Shown here piece after piece: positions 44,315 through 57,239 of a stretch of DNA of 64,000 nucleotides (position 1 is the stretch's first letter; each line of letters begins with the position of its first letter). The DNA lies in contig CANTUR010000038.1 of assembly GCA_947683625.1 (NCBI GenBank), positions 434,001-498,000 on the forward strand. Reading direction: 5' to 3'. The position numbers were made by a program, and so were the translations under genes. The notes under the pieces are model-generated. The model made no database searches and had not been told where the DNA came from. It saw only the letters and a program-made list of their open reading frames with translations. The DNA comes from Mallotus nudiflorus (lineage: Eukaryota > Streptophyta > Magnoliopsida > Malpighiales > Euphorbiaceae).

Positions 44315-47300
44315 GATATATATATATATATATATATACATGCATATATACTTAGGGTTATTTCTATGCATGTGTTATATATATACATATATGTGTGTAT
44401 ATATATATATAGATATGTATATAATATATTGTGTGGTCTGTGTTTAATGTGTATATATATTATTAATTTATATTATTGTAAGTTAAAGTTATAATATATA
44501 TATATATATATATATAAAGAAAAGAAACTCATCTTCATCCTTCACCCCTTGAAACCATCCCTCCCCCTCACCTCACTGTTGCAACACCGATCTCAAGCCG
44601 TCAGTGTGCCTCCCACCAGCAGTTCCGTTATCCTTGTCATCCCCTTCGGCGCCGACAACAGCTCAAGGAGCACGTTTTAGTCGAAACTCCTCCCCTAGCC
44701 GTTCATCGACTTTCTGGCCACCAAATCCTGTGATTCCGGTGCCATTGAACTCCCTAGACTCCATAGAAACTGATTCCAAGCTCCTTGTAGCTTGAAAACT
44801 CGATTTGGTAAGGATTTGAGCTTGATTTCATTTTTGGCCCTTTATGTTTCTCAATTTTTTTGAACTTTGATATTTAAGATTCAACCTTAATTCCTTCACA
44901 AAATATGTTTCCCTTAGCTTAATCTATACTCTGGAATTTTTTTGGAATTTTTGGAATTTATTTTGATTTTTGTGAATTTTTTATTATTTTCTAATTTTCA
45001 TAAATTAATTAAATAAATTGTGAAATTGTGATTTTTAGTGTTTATGGAGGCTGAAATTAATTTTATAATTCAATTTATAATTTTTGTGTAATTAATATAA
45101 TTTTATTTAGTTTATGTAAATTTTGAAAATATAGGTTATATGTGAATTTTGTTAAAATTAATTGGTTAATTGATTATAATTGTTGATTTTATTGAATTAT
45201 ATGTAGAGGAAATAATTTTAGAGTAATTATATAATTTTTATTGAATTTTTGGGTAATTATAGTATATTATGTGAATTTTTATATACTAGGGGTATTTTGG
45301 TAATTTGGTAGTAATTTTAGTTAAATATTAAGTTAAATTGGTTTTAATAATTATTTGAAGAATAAAAATGATTTTTACAAATTATTTTCTATTTTTAACT
45401 AATTAAAACTATTTTTCAAAAATTATTTTTAAATTATATATAATATACTATTTTTGTAAATAAATGGGTTTTTAGTAATTTTTAGTATGCTTTTGGCCTA
45501 ATTAAGTAATTTGGATTTATAAATGAATTTCTATTAATATTTGTGAATTTATCGAGAATTATCGATTTTTAATGATATTATATTAATATTAGGGTTTTTA
45601 AGTAATTGTTAGTTAAATAATTATTTTTAGTATTTAAATATTTAATTTGCTATATTTTAATACTAAAGGGAATTTTTGGTATTTTATTATATTTTGTATA
45701 TTTTTGTTGTGAACTATGGACCTCAGTCGGTGGAATTTACAGTTTGGGATTCCGACTGAGGGTTGTGAGCATATTTTGTATTTGAAGTATTTTTCTTGCA
45801 GGACCGACTCTACTTTTTAAGTAGAGAAATGTTCGTTTTATAGAGGAGGTTCTGCCAAATTTTCAGTAGAATTCTTGTAAAACGTGACATTCGGTCAAAT
45901 TCTTATTCTCTGTCTGTGTCTAGAATTCTAGATCGAGTTTCTAAAAATTAAGTTAAATTTATTCTAATTTTGTATTATTATTTTATTATTAGTTGTGTCA
46001 AGATCGAGGCCTAGTGGACCAGGCCTGTCAAACCCGTCTCGAGGAACGTACAACTGTGAGTTATTATAATGTATATGCATTGCTTAGGGTGCATGTTTAG
46101 AATTCTATGTTTTAAATACATATTTTTGCATAATTGACTATTTGAATATTTAAGTATATTTTAGATATACTTTTAGTATATTTTTGGTATATTATGAAAC
46201 AAGTGCATGTTTTCCTTTTTCAAATAAATATGACTTGTTTTTAAAATATATTATTAGTTGAATTTAATATGTTTTGTGATTTATTTAAGTTGATTATATG
46301 TATATATACCTAAAATATACTTGGTTTATTTTAGGTATATTTTCGGTATATATATGGTTTATTTCTTTATTTTTAAATACCATTATGCATCCTTTATTTT
46401 TCTTGAATGTATGTTTTATATAAATGAAAGATATCGATAGAACATGCTTCCTAGTGGGCAGCACTAAGACTGAGTACATACCAATACGACAGTAGATTTT
46501 AGGTTAAATTACTATCCTATTTGTGGATTATGACTTGTTGATTGATTTGATTGATATGAGATATGATTGAGAGTGTGATTGCTGGAGCTCGGTTGATCAA
46601 GTGTCTCGAGGCCAATCACACTGATAATCAGACTGCGGAAGCTCGGTTGACTTAGTGTCTCGGGGCCAGTCTACTGTTTAGTTGGACTAAGTGAATTATT
46701 TGGAACTAAGTGGGCTTGTATGGCTTAACTGAGTTCTATTGATATTTAAGGTTGCAAAAATATAGGGTTCTATTTGATCCTTAATAAACCGATGATTTTC
46801 ATTATAAAATGATTTTTACTGCATCTGTGTGTATTTTCCTGTATATATATTTATTATATATACCTTTGAGTGTCTGCATTTGACATTTAGCTATGCATGT
46901 ATATATATTATAATAATTCATTCAGTGAGGTCTGACTCCCCTCTGTTGATATTTTTCAGGAGAGTCTTCTTCTTTAGATCTTAGCAGTAGACCTATCCGC
47001 CGGATTTCTTCCGCTCTGGCCTTATTATGTAAACTGCTTACTTGAGTTTTATTTTGTATTCTAGACAATGTAGTAGTGGTTATACTTTAAAATGTTGCGG
47101 GATTGTATTTGAATTATAATTGTATGAGATTTTAAATTTAGAGTGTTACTCTGAAATATTTGTACTTAAAGGTTTTATATATAAGATGTGATTTATGTTA
47201 TTAAAGTGAGCTGAGAAATTATTATTTTATTATTCAAAATTTAATTTCTGTCGCATAAATATTTTATTTATTTTATTATATTGCATGCTTTTATTTTTTA

Positions 47301-47379
47301 AGGCTTACTATGGGTTCCAGATTCAAAAGAATTCTCGTTCCCTAGCGCCGGTCATGGCCCCCTGTTTTGGGTCGTGACA
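44041..47379 (+). repeat. 5' LTR of chromovirus
   Basis: 3,339 bp, TGTTAAGACCC..GGTCGTGACA. It contains (ATT)n at 44276-44312 and (TA)n runs near 44318-44338 and 44493-44513, a C-rich leader-like segment (44520-44800), a 'gaccgactctact' / 'ggaccaggcc' region, a ~54-bp tandem motif (about 46582-46677) and a 'cattcagtgagg' variant of the family palindrome near 46919. No coding frame convinces. Confidence 0.92.
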
Positions 47380-47382
47380 AAG

Positions 47383-47395
47383 TTGGTATCAGAGC
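47383..47395 (+). other. primer-binding site of chromovirus
   Basis: TTGGTATCAGAGC lies a few bases after the LTR. It is a perfect initiator-Met tRNA match over TGGTATCAGAGC. Confidence 0.85.
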
Positions 47396-47578
47396 AGAGT
47401 TCTGTGTCAGGGCCTTAGTTGTATGAGTTATGGCCCTAGTTTTCAGTGTTGCGTTTTCTTTTAAAACTACTACAATGAATTAGGTTTGAGTATGTCTTGA
47501 TAAGTATTCCTTGATTTAGTTTTCTGTGTTATCCTCCGTTGTCTATTTTGTCTAAATCCTTCTGTTTGTCTTTTTAGA

Positions 47579-48720
47579 ATGAGGAGGCAAACGTGTATCG
47601 CTCCACCAGTCATTGAGGCCGAGGATGATGAGTCCTTCCAGGATGAGGTTTTACCTCATGAGCCGCCAGTCAAGTGTAGAGGTTGTGGCAGAGGTAGACC
47701 TCGAGGAGCGATAATTCACCATAGACAACGAGAGATACAAGATGAGGAGCCTATAAATCCAGAGTACGAGGATGTTCTTGTACCTCCAGTAGCTCAACCT
47801 GTTCAGCCTGCCTATCAGCAGGGTATGTCTGACCCTGAGGCAACTCTATTTTATGCCAGAGTCGGCAGGATCGCCTTCGATGGGACGTTTGATCCATTAG
47901 ATTTTATGTATGCTATTGAGATGAGGACTCGAATTGCTCACATCGAGTACCAACGAATCATGATAGTTGAGCTTTCTGTTGAGGGACTAGCCCTAGATTG
48001 GTTTATTCAAATGATCCAGCCGTATATGATGATGATGACTTGGGCTCAGTTCAGAGAGCGATTCCTGAGGAGATTCTGCCTAGAGCCACTACGCATGAGT
48101 TACAGACTCTGGTTGACCAACATTTCCTGAGGGGATAGGTCTGTTGAGGAGTACACTCAAGAGTTCCTTCGGCTTGGCAGATATGCAGAGGATTTGATGC
48201 AAGACTAGTATTTTACGATCACTACATACGTTACTAGATTGGGTTCTGCATTTGCTGGTATGCCTACAACGGGCCTTACTTTAGAGTCAATGATTGAGTT
48301 GGCTAAGGAGATTGAGTTGAGGCTAGTTAGACAAGGAGCTATGCCTAATTATTACCAGTTAGGTGTTCAGTCGAGTGGATTCCAGACTACTTCGTACTTG
48401 AGTTTTTAGATTGGATCAAGTAGTCAACAAATGGGTCCAGCCCAGCAGACTCAGAGACAACAGCAGCAGGTACATCAGAGCAATAGACATGGTCGTGGAG
48501 GTCAGCGTAGACCATTTAGACTTGGGTCAGGTGCTTCGAGCAGCAGCAGTGGTCATAGTTCTAGGTTAGTTGCCAGTGTATGTCAGACCTGCGGCAGAGT
48601 CCATTAGGGATCGTGTTACATGACACCGCTTTCAGATGCGGACAGACAGGACATTTTATCAGATCGTGTCCTTATTTTGGATATTAACAGCCGCAGATTT
48701 TACAATTTCCTCAACAGTCA
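47579..48720 (+). pseudogene. gag of chromovirus
   Basis: Opens MRRQTCIAPPVIEAEDDESF and includes a Retrotrans_gag-type core (ARVGRIAFDGTFDPLD.., LALDWF.., WAQFRERFLRRF). A frameshift at about 48090 and stops near 48138, 48208 and 48408 follow. Two adjacent zinc knuckles near 48580-48675 (CQTCGRVH-stop-GSCY and FRCGQTGHFIRSCP) are in different frames. It would form the particle core and bind element RNA. Confidence 0.88.
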
Positions 48721-48927
48721 ATTGCTAGTGTTATATTCGTTCCTTTTCAGTTGCCTCCAGCCTAGCATCAAAGTTCTACCCAAATTGTTCCCTAGCAGGG
48801 TCGTGGTAGAGGTACCAGAGGAGGTGCCAAAGGTGTTGGCCAAGCTTCTACCAGCCAGCAGGGAGGTCAAGGACAGGCCAGAGTCTTCCATCTCATTCAG
48901 TAGGATGCTCATGCATCTAATGCAGTC

Positions 48928-49776
48928 ATGGCAGGTATTGTTTCTATCTGTTATCTGGATGAATGGGTTCTGTTTGATCCAGGTGTCATGCATTTTTTCG
49001 TTTCTCTTATTTTTGCTTCCAAGTCTTATTGGCAAGCTTTGAGGATGGCTTTTCCTTTGTCTGTCGCCACTCCTCTAAGTGATTCTTTGGACACCGACGT
49101 TGTTCTTTCTGGTTGTCCAGTTCTTATTGAAGGTAGAGAATTATTTATTGATTTGATTCTATTGAATGTGATAGAGTTTGATGTTATTCTGGGTATGGAT
49201 TGGTTATCTCAGCACTATACCATGGTGGATTATTGGAGTAAAGAGGTGACTTTCAAAATTCCTGGTGAAGAAGAATTTAATTTTATAGGTGATAGGAGTT
49301 TAGCACCTCAAAATCTCATTTCTGCTATTACGGCTAGGAAGTTATTGAGGAAGGGTTGTCAGGGATATTTGGCATTGGTCAGGGATACTTCAGTGGAGAA
49401 GTTGTCACTCGCAGATGTTCCTATTGTCTATGAGTTTCCTAATATTTTTTCTGAGGATTTGCCAGGTTTACCACCTCACAGAGAGATTGAGTTCTGTATA
49501 AATGTGGTTCCAGGCACTACCCCTATATCTATGCCACCCTACATAATGGCTCTTGCAGAGTTGAAAGAGTTAAAGGAGCAGTTGCAAGAGTTGTTAGATA
49601 AGGGTTTCATTAGACTCAATGTTTCTCCTTGGGGTGCACCAATCTTGTTTGTGAAGAAAAAGGATGGTACCTTGAGACTGTGCATTGACTACAAAGAGCT
49701 TAACAAGGTGACAGTGAAGAACAAGTATCCTCTCCCAAGGATAAATGACTTATTTGATCAGCTACAGGGTGCATAA
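48928..49776 (+). pseudogene. protease and RT N-terminus of chromovirus
   Basis: The frame starts near the protease; VLFDPGVMHFFVS keeps the catalytic Asp of DPG. 'DVILGMDWLSQH' is the conserved flap end. The RT opens with LLDKGFIRLNVSPWGAPILF, VKKKDGTLRLCIDYKELN and KYPLPRINDLFDQLQGA. A TAA then interrupts where the family continues into FFSKIDLRSGYHQ. Confidence 0.92.
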
Positions 49777-50260
49777 TTCTTTTCTAAGATTGATTTAAGG
49801 TCGGGTTATCATCAGTTGCAGATCAGTAAAGCCGATGTTCTTAAAACGGCATTTTGCACTCGATATGGCCATTATGAGTTTCTAGTGATGTCTTTTAGCT
49901 TGACTAACGCACCAACAACTTTTATGAACTTGATGAATAGGGTATTCAGGCCATATGTGGATCAGTTTGTGGTAGTCTTCATCGATGATATACTAGTGTA
50001 TTCGAGGAGTATGGAAGAGCATGTATATCATCGGAGGACTGTACTACAGAAACTGAGAGAACATCAGCTTTATGCTAAATTCTTGAAGTGCTATTTTTTG
50101 ATGGAGAGTGTTGCATTTCTTAGACATGTGGTGTCAAAAGAAGGTATCCAGGTTGATCCACAGAAGATTGAGGCAGTGTCTGAGTGGCCTAGACCGACTT
50201 CAGTTATAGAGATTCACAGTTTTTTGGGTTTAGCCGGGTACTATAGGAGATTTTTATAGG
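49777..50260 (+). pseudogene. RT core of chromovirus
   Basis: Continues SKIDLRSGYHQLQI, then 49816-50259 with TAFCTRYGHYEFLVMSF and VVVFIDDILVYS (the FIDD active site is intact), then FLGLAGYYRRFL and a TAG stop. Confidence 0.92.
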
Positions 50261-50760
50261 ATTTTTCTAGAATTACAGCTCCTATAACTCGCTTGACTTA
50301 GAAGAATATAAGGTTTAAGTGGTCAGAAGCTTATGAGAACAGTTTTCAGTTGCTGAAGGAGAAGTTGACCACAACTCCAATTTTAGCTTTGCCTAATGGA
50401 GTGGACAAGTTCACAGTGTATTGTGATGCCTCTAGAGTTGGCCTAGGTTGTGTGTTGATGCAGAATGGTAGGGTGATAGCCTATGCTTCGAGGCAGTTGA
50501 AGAAGCATGAATAGAACTATCCTACTCATGACCTAGAGATGATTGCAGTGATCTTTGCTCTCAAGATCTGGAGACATTATTTGTACAAGGTGACTTATAA
50601 GATTTTTACTGATCACAAGAGCTTTAAGTACATTTTCCAGCAGAGAGATCTGAATCTGAGGCAGAGGAGATGGTTAAAACTGTTGAAATACTATGACTAT
50701 GTGATTTTATATCACCCAGGCAAGGCTAATGTGGTAGCAAATGTCTTAAGTAGAAAGTCC
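50261..50760 (+). pseudogene. RNase H of chromovirus
   Basis: After stops at about 50258 and 50300, KFTVYCDASRVGLG, DLEMIAVIFALKIWRHYL and IFTDHKSFKYIF are recognised. The last motif reads GKANVVANVLSRK, with Asn where the family has the catalytic Asp (ADALSRK). A TAG lies in 'KKHE-stop-NYPTHD'. Confidence 0.88.
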
Positions 50761-51940
50761 TCAAGTAGTTTTGCTTACATCAGTGTAGAGAGGAGACCGT
50801 TGATCCAGGAGTTGCATCTATTAGTGGATCAATGTCTGATGATGAAAGTGAGTAGATCAAGTGGATTGCTAGCTCAGTTTAAGGTGCGATCTGTACTAAG
50901 GGATAAGATTAAGGCAGCTCAGAGCCGAGATCCTATTCTAAAAGAGCTTGCAAAAAATGTCCGATTAAGGAAGTTCACTGATTTCACACTTGATGATGAT
51001 GGTGTTTTATGGATCAGTGGTAGATTATGTGTTCCTGATGTGGATAATTTGAGAGAAGAAATCCTTAAGGAAGCACATTCTACAGTTTACAGTGTACATC
51101 CAAGTGTCACTAAGATGTACCACAATATTAAAGATTTGTATTGGTGGGACGAACTGAAAAAGGATGTTGCTGATTATGTTGCTAAGTGCTTGACATGTTA
51201 ACAAGTGAAAGCAGAGCATCAGAAGCCTTCTGGGAAGCTTCAGTCTCTTCCTATTCCTGAGTGGAACTGGGAAAGGATAGCTATGGATTTTGTGGTCAGT
51301 TTACCTCATTCTAAGGATGGATATGATTCCATCTGGGTGATTATGGATAGGTTGACCAAGTCTACATATTTCTTGCCAATGAAAGCCACTTATTCTATAG
51401 TTAGATTGGCGAAGCTGTATGTGAAGCATATTATGTGCCTTTATGGAGTACCTGTGTCCATTATGTCAGACAGAGGTTCAGTGTTTACCTATCATTTTTG
51501 GCAAAAGTTGTAGGAAGCGATGGGCACTAGGTTAGATTTTAGTACTGCTTTTCATCCTCAGACAGATGGTCAATATAAGAGGATGATCCAGACACTGAAA
51601 GATATATTAAGGATGTGTATTTTGGATTTAGGAGGTAGCTGGGATGATCATTTGCCACTTGTAGAGTTTGCATATAATAACAGCTACCATAGTAGTATTG
51701 GAATGGCACCATTCGAGGCTTTGTACGGTAAGAAGTGTAGATCCCCTCTAAGTTGGGATGAGATTAGAGAGAGAGCTTTGACTAGACCTAAGATGGTTCA
51801 GGATGTTGCAGAGAAGGTTGTTGTGATCAAGAGCAGATTAGAGACCGCAGTTAGCAGGTAGAAAAGCTATGCGGATCCTACGCGTAGAGATGTGGAGTTC
51901 TAGGTATGAGACTTTGTTTTTCTAAAAGTGTCTCCTATGA
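50761..51940 (+). pseudogene. integrase of chromovirus
   Basis: The HHCC part ends KCLTC followed by TAA (51199-51201). The core has AMDFVVSLP (Asp) and IMSDRGSVFT (Asp), but the Glu of the usual GQSERTIQTL is Lys (AAG, 51577-51579; here GQYKRMIQTL), so the D,D,E triad is broken. A TAG at 51511-51513 splits the core. 'AYNNSYHSSIGMAPFEALYG' is the conserved C-terminal core. Confidence 0.9.
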
Positions 51941-52326
51941 AGTGTGTTATGAGATTTTACAAGAAGGGTAAGTTAGCACCGAGATATATAGGACCGTTCG
52001 AGATTCTGGAGAGAGTTGGCACTGTTGCATATCGATTGGCTTTGCCTCCGAGTATGTCTCAAGTGCATCCAGTGTTTCATATCTCCATGCTGAGGAAGTA
52101 TGTCTTAGACCCTTCACACGTGTTGCAGCCCAACAGCGTAGAAGTGAATGAAGACCTGACATTCGTAGAGGAACCTGTTGCGATCATTGACTATCGAGTT
52201 CGACAGTTACATTCAAAGCGGATTCCGATGGTCAAGGTATTATGGCGTAGCAACAGAGTAGAGGAGCATACATGGGAGATTAAAGCTGAGATGCGAGCTT
52301 CTTACCCGTATCTCTTTTCTCATTGA
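51941..52326 (+). pseudogene. integrase C-terminus and chromodomain of chromovirus
   Basis: GKLAPRYIGPFEILERVGTV and VHPVFHISMLRKYV (the GPY/F module) lead into EEPVAIIDYRVRQLHSKRIP, MVKVLWR and EEHTWEIKAEMRASYPYLF, a Tekay-type chromodomain. Such domains steer integration to heterochromatin. A stop (TAG, about 51901) lies just upstream, so this frame is open from about 51905. Confidence 0.9.
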
Positions 52327-52368
52327 TTTTGTACTTCTTCTTTTTAGAATTTAAGGACGAATTCTTGT

Positions 52369-52381
52369 AAGGGGGGAAGAC
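52369..52381 (+). other. polypurine tract of chromovirus
   Basis: AAGGGGGGAAGAC immediately precedes the 3' LTR. Confidence 0.85.
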
Positions 52382-52803
52382 TATTAAGACCCAAGTTTTT
52401 AAATGTTTTTATATTAAATCGGGATATGCAGTATTAATAAATTTTAAAAATATATTTAATTATTTTGGGAATAATTAATGTTAAATTATGTTTATTTATA
52501 GTTCTCTACGTAAAAATTATTTCGAAACTCATTATTTTGGAAAATAATATTTAAATAATGTTTTATTATTTAATGTTATTTTATTTTACTAATTTATATT
52601 GTTTCATGCATTATCATTATTGTATGTATTATTATTATATATATATATGTACATGAATATATACTTAGGGTTATTTTTATGCATGTGTTATATATATACA
52701 TATATGTGTGTATATATATATATAGATATGTATATAATATATTGTGTGGTGTGTGTTTAATGTGTATATATATTATTAATTTATATTATTATAAGTTAAA
52801 GTC

Positions 52804-52853
<50 letters not shown>

Positions 52854-55739
52854 GAAAAGAAACTCATCTTCATCCCTCACCCCCCCAAACCATCCCTCCC
52901 CCTCACCTCACTATTGTAACGCCGATCTTAGGTCGTTGGTGTGCCTCCCGGAGTGCCGCCTCATCTACCAGAAGCTCCGCCATCCCTGTCATCCCCTCCG
53001 GCGCCGGCAACAGCTCGAGGAGCGCATTTTGGTTGAAATTCCTCCCCTAGCTGTTCATCGACTTTTCGGCCACCAAATCCGGTGATTCCGGTGCCATTGA
53101 ACTCCCTAGACTCATAGAAGCCGATTCCAAGCTCCTTGTAACTTGAAAACTCGATTTGGTAAGAATTTGAGCTTGATTTCATTTTCGTCCCTTTATGTTT
53201 CTTAATTTTTTTGAACTTTGATATTTAAGATTAAAGCTTAATTCCTTCACAAAATATGCTTCCCTTAGCTTAATCTATACTCTGGAATTTTTGTGGAATT
53301 TTTGGAATTTATTTTGATTTTTGTGAATTTTTTATTATTTTATTATTATTTTCTAATTTTCATAAATTAATTAAATAAATTGTGAAATTGTGATTTTTAG
53401 TGTTTATGGAGGTTGAAATTAATTTTAGAATTTAATTTATAATTTTTGTGTAATTAATATAATTTTATTTAGTTTATGTAAATTTTGAAAATATAGGTTA
53501 TATGTGTATTTTGTTAAAATTAATTGGTTAATTGAGTATAATTGTTGATTTTATTGAATTATATGTAGAGGAAATAATTTTAGAGTAATTATATAATTTT
53601 TATTGAATTTTTGGGTAATTATAGTATATTATGTGAATTTTTATATACTAGGGGTATTTTGGTGATTTGGTAGTAATTTAGTTAAATATTAAGTTAAATT
53701 GGTTTTAATAATTATTTGAAGAATAAAAATGATTTTTACAAATTATTTTCTATTTTTAACTAATTAAAACTATTTTTCAAAAATTTTTTTCAAATTATAT
53801 ATAATATACTATTTTTGTAAATAAATGGGTTTTCAGTAATTTTTAGTATATTTTTTGCCTAATTAAGTAATTTAGATTTATAAAATGAATTTCTATTAAT
53901 ATTTGTGAATTTATCGAGAATTATCGATTTTTAATGATATTATATTAATATTAGGGTTTTTAAGTAATTGTTAGTTAAATAATTATTTTTAGTGTTTAAA
54001 TATTTAATTTGCTATATTTTAATACTAAAGGGCATTTTTGGTATTTATGAAATTTTATTATATTTTGTGTATTTTTATTGTGAATTATGGACCTCGGTCA
54101 GTGGAATTTGCAGTTTAGGATTCCGACCGAGGGTTGTGAGCATATTTTGTATTTGAAGTGTTTTTCTTGCAGGACCAGCTCTACTTTTTAAGTAGAGAGA
54201 TGTCTGTTTTACAGAGGAGGTTCTGTCGAATTTTTAATAGAATTCTCGTAAAATGTGACATTCGATCAAATTCTTATTCTCAGTATGTATCTAGAATTTT
54301 AGATCGAGTTTCTAGAAATTAAGTTAGATTTATTTTAATTTCGTGTTATTATTTTATTGTTAGTTATGCCGAGACCGATGCCTAGTGGACCAGGCCCATC
54401 AGACTTGTCTCGAGGAACGCACAACTATGAGTTATTATAATGTATATGCATTGCTTATGGTGCATGTTTAGAATTCTATGTTTTAAATATAGATTTTTGC
54501 ATAATTGACTATTTGAATATTTAAGTATATTTTAGGTATATTTTTAGTATATTTTTGGTATATTATGAAATAAATGCATGTTTTCCTTTTTCAAATAAAT
54601 ATGACTTGTTTTTAAAATATATTATTAGTTGAATTTAATATGTTTTGTGATTTATTTAAGTTGATTATACGTATATATACCTGAAATATACTTAGTTTAT
54701 TTTAGGTATATTTTTGATTTATTTGTTAATTTTTAAATACCATTATGCATCCTTTATTTTTCTTGAATGTATATTTTATATAAATGAAGGATATCGATAG
54801 AACGTGCTTCCTAGTGGGCGGCATTAGGACCAAGTACGTACCGGTACGACAGTAGATTTTAGGTTAAATTACTATCCTATTTGTGGATTATGACTTGCTG
54901 ATTGATTTGATTAATATGAGATATGATTGAGAGTGTGATTGCTAGAGCTCGGTTGATCAAGTGTTTTGGGGCCAATCACACTGACAGTCAGACTGCGGGA
55001 GCTCAGTTGACTTAGTGTCTCGGAGCCAGTCTACTATCTAGTTGGACTAAGTGAATTATTTGGAACTAAGTGGGTCTGTATGGCTTAAGTGAGTTGTATT
55101 GATATTTGAGGTTGGGAAAATATAGGGTTCTATTTGATCCTTCATAAACCGATGATTTTCATTGTAAAATGATTTTTACTGCATTTGTGTGTATTTACCT
55201 GTATATATATTTATTATATATATCTTTGAGTGTCTGCATTTGACATTTAGCTATGCATGTATATATATTATAATAATTCACTCAGTGAGGTCTGACTCCC
55301 CTCTGTTGATATTTTTCAGGAGAGTCTTCTTCTTCAGACCTCAGCAGTAGACCTATCCACCGGATTTCTTCCGCTCCGGCCTTATTATGTAAACTGCTTA
55401 CTTGAGTTTTATTTTGTATTCTAGACACTACAGTAGTGGTTATACTTTAATCTGTTGCGAGATTGTATTTGAATTATAATTGTATGAGATTTTAAATTTA
55501 GAGTGTTACTCTGAAATATTTGTACTTAAAGGTTTTATATATAAGATGCGATTTATGTTATTAAAGTGAGCTGAGAAATTATTATTTTATTATTCGAGAT
55601 TTAATTTCCGATGCACAAATATTTTATTTATTTTATTATATTGCATGGTTTTATTTTTTAAAGCTTGCTACGGGTTCTGAATTCGAAAGAATTTCCATTC
55701 CCTAGCACCGGTCATGGCCTTCTGTTTTGGGTCATGACA
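52382..55739 (+). repeat. 3' LTR of chromovirus
   Basis: 3,358 bp, starting TATTAAGACCC (TG mutated to TA) and ending GGTCATGACA. It matches the 5' LTR throughout. The (TA)n at 52808-52852 is longer than in the 5' LTR, and the (ATT)n is nearly absent. The tandem motif is at about 54943-55040. Confidence 0.93.
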
Positions 55740-55993
55740 CTATAGTAGTAGTGCTTTGTATCTATAGAATGTTATTTTAATAAGAGACCTTTCTCTGAAT
55801 ATTGTATGAAAATATTTTTATTTTATGAAATGACATTTAAGTATTTACTTCGATATCAACTTAAGTTTTAATTTTGGTGTATTTTTATTTATTTATTGCA
55901 TGCTTTTTATTTCTAAAGCTTGCTATGGGTTACAGATTTGAAAGAATTTTTGTTCTCTAGCGCCGGTTATGACTCCTAATTTGTGTCATGACA
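55740..55993 (+). repeat. gypsy-type LTR C, right piece
   Basis: Continues LTR C after the target duplication CTATA and ends 'tctagcgccggttatgactc', '..tgtcatgaca'. It is joined to 43336-44040 when the chromovirus is removed. Confidence 0.85.
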
Positions 55994-56214
55994 TATGGGT
56001 ATATAAGGATGGATAAATATCTCCATTGGTATAAGGCCTTTTGGGGTAAAACCTAAGAGCAAATCCATGAGAGTTTAGGCCTAAAGTGGATAATATCATA
56101 TCGATATGGAGATAAGTGGTGTATATGGTCCAACAATATCATACCGATATAGAGGAGTTACAATAGCAAGCAACAGATACCATACGACTATGCTTGGTAT
56201 ATGAGATTATGTAT
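55994..56214. other. fragment of an LTR-like sequence before copia D
   Basis: Contains 'attggtataaggccttttgg', 'ggtaaaacctaagagcaa', 'tccatgagagtttaggcc', 'taaagtggataatatcat', phrases typical of plant copia LTRs. It does not match the 3' LTR of copia D, so it is probably from another element. Confidence 0.4.
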
Positions 56215-56854
56215 GAAGTTATGGACATTAAATCTCTAGGAGAGGTATGGCAAAAACTGGAGAATCAGTATATGTCCAATTCACTTACGAACAAACTATA
56301 TCTTAAGCAATGACTGTATGGGCTAAAGTTACAGAAGTGTTCAAATTTGGCATAACATGTCAATATCTTCAATCAGATAATCACGGATTTAGTTAGGGTT
56401 AATGTGGAGATTGAGGAGGAGGACAAAGCAATTATAGTGCTGTGTTCTTTACCACCATCCTACGAATACTTGGTGACTACCCTTATATATGAAAAATAGT
56501 CCATTAGCCTAAAGGAGATTACTACAGCATTATTAGTTCTTAACCAATGGAAACAAAATGCAAATGAAGAATCTCATGGTAAAGGATTGTATATAAAGGG
56601 TAATTTGGATAATGTGGGAGACAAGGTAAAGAAGGTTCTACAAGAGGAAAGTCTAGGTTGAAATCCAGAAGCAGAAAAATAGTTCAGTGCTTTAAGTGTA
56701 AGGAGTATGGGCATATAAGGAAAGACTATCCAAGACAAAGAGGCAGAATGACAGCATGAAGAATAATGACTCGTCAAAGTCTGCAAATGTGGTTTAAAAT
56801 GATAATTTAAATTTTAGAGATGGGGATATACTGTCAATTGCAACAAATCAGTTT

Positions 56855-57109
56855 ATGGATTGCTGGATTCTTGATTCAACAATATCTTATCATATGACAC
56901 CTAACAAGGATTGGTTCACATCATACAAGTCAAGTTCCTTTGGTATTGTTTATTTAGGTGATGATAAATTTAATCTTATTACCAGTATAGGAAAAATTAA
57001 AGTTCAGATGCATGATAGTCTTATTAGGACTTTATGTGATGTTAGGCATATACCAGACTTGAGAAAGAATTTGATTTTCTTAGGCTTGTTACATGCTAAT
57101 GGTTTTTAA
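56855..57109 (+). pseudogene. protease of copia D
   Basis: MDCWILDSTISYHMTPN: the family has D-S-G/D-S-A; here DST, so Asp is kept but the Gly is changed. It continues IRTLCDVRHIPDLRKNLIFL, the conserved protease end. Confidence 0.8.
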
Positions 57110-57239
57110 TATAAATTTGATGATGATAGGGAAATCATGAGAGTAACTAAGGATATACAAACTATGATGAAAGGGAAATGAACCACGAGGAATATTTATA
57201 AACTGTTAAGGAATAGTGTTATAGGTGGAGTTGCATCAG

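Larger units (their letters stand above)
44041..55739 (+). mobile_element. Ty3/gypsy chromovirus (Tekay/Del-like), full length, decayed
   Basis: 11.7 kb: LTRs 44041-47379 and 52382-55739, initiator-Met primer site, gag with zinc knuckles, protease, RT, RNase H, integrase and a C-terminal chromodomain, polypurine tract and a perfect CTATA target duplication. Integrase after RNase H and a chromodomain mark a chromovirus; very long LTRs with an iMet site fit the Tekay/Del lineage. In the first ~107 bases the two LTRs differ at four places by eye. Many in-frame stops and a lost integrase Glu make it non-autonomous. Confidence 0.95.

Noticed and set aside
48718..49035. 105-codon minus-strand frame in the chromovirus
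   Set aside because: Shadow of the gag-protease region on the opposite strand.
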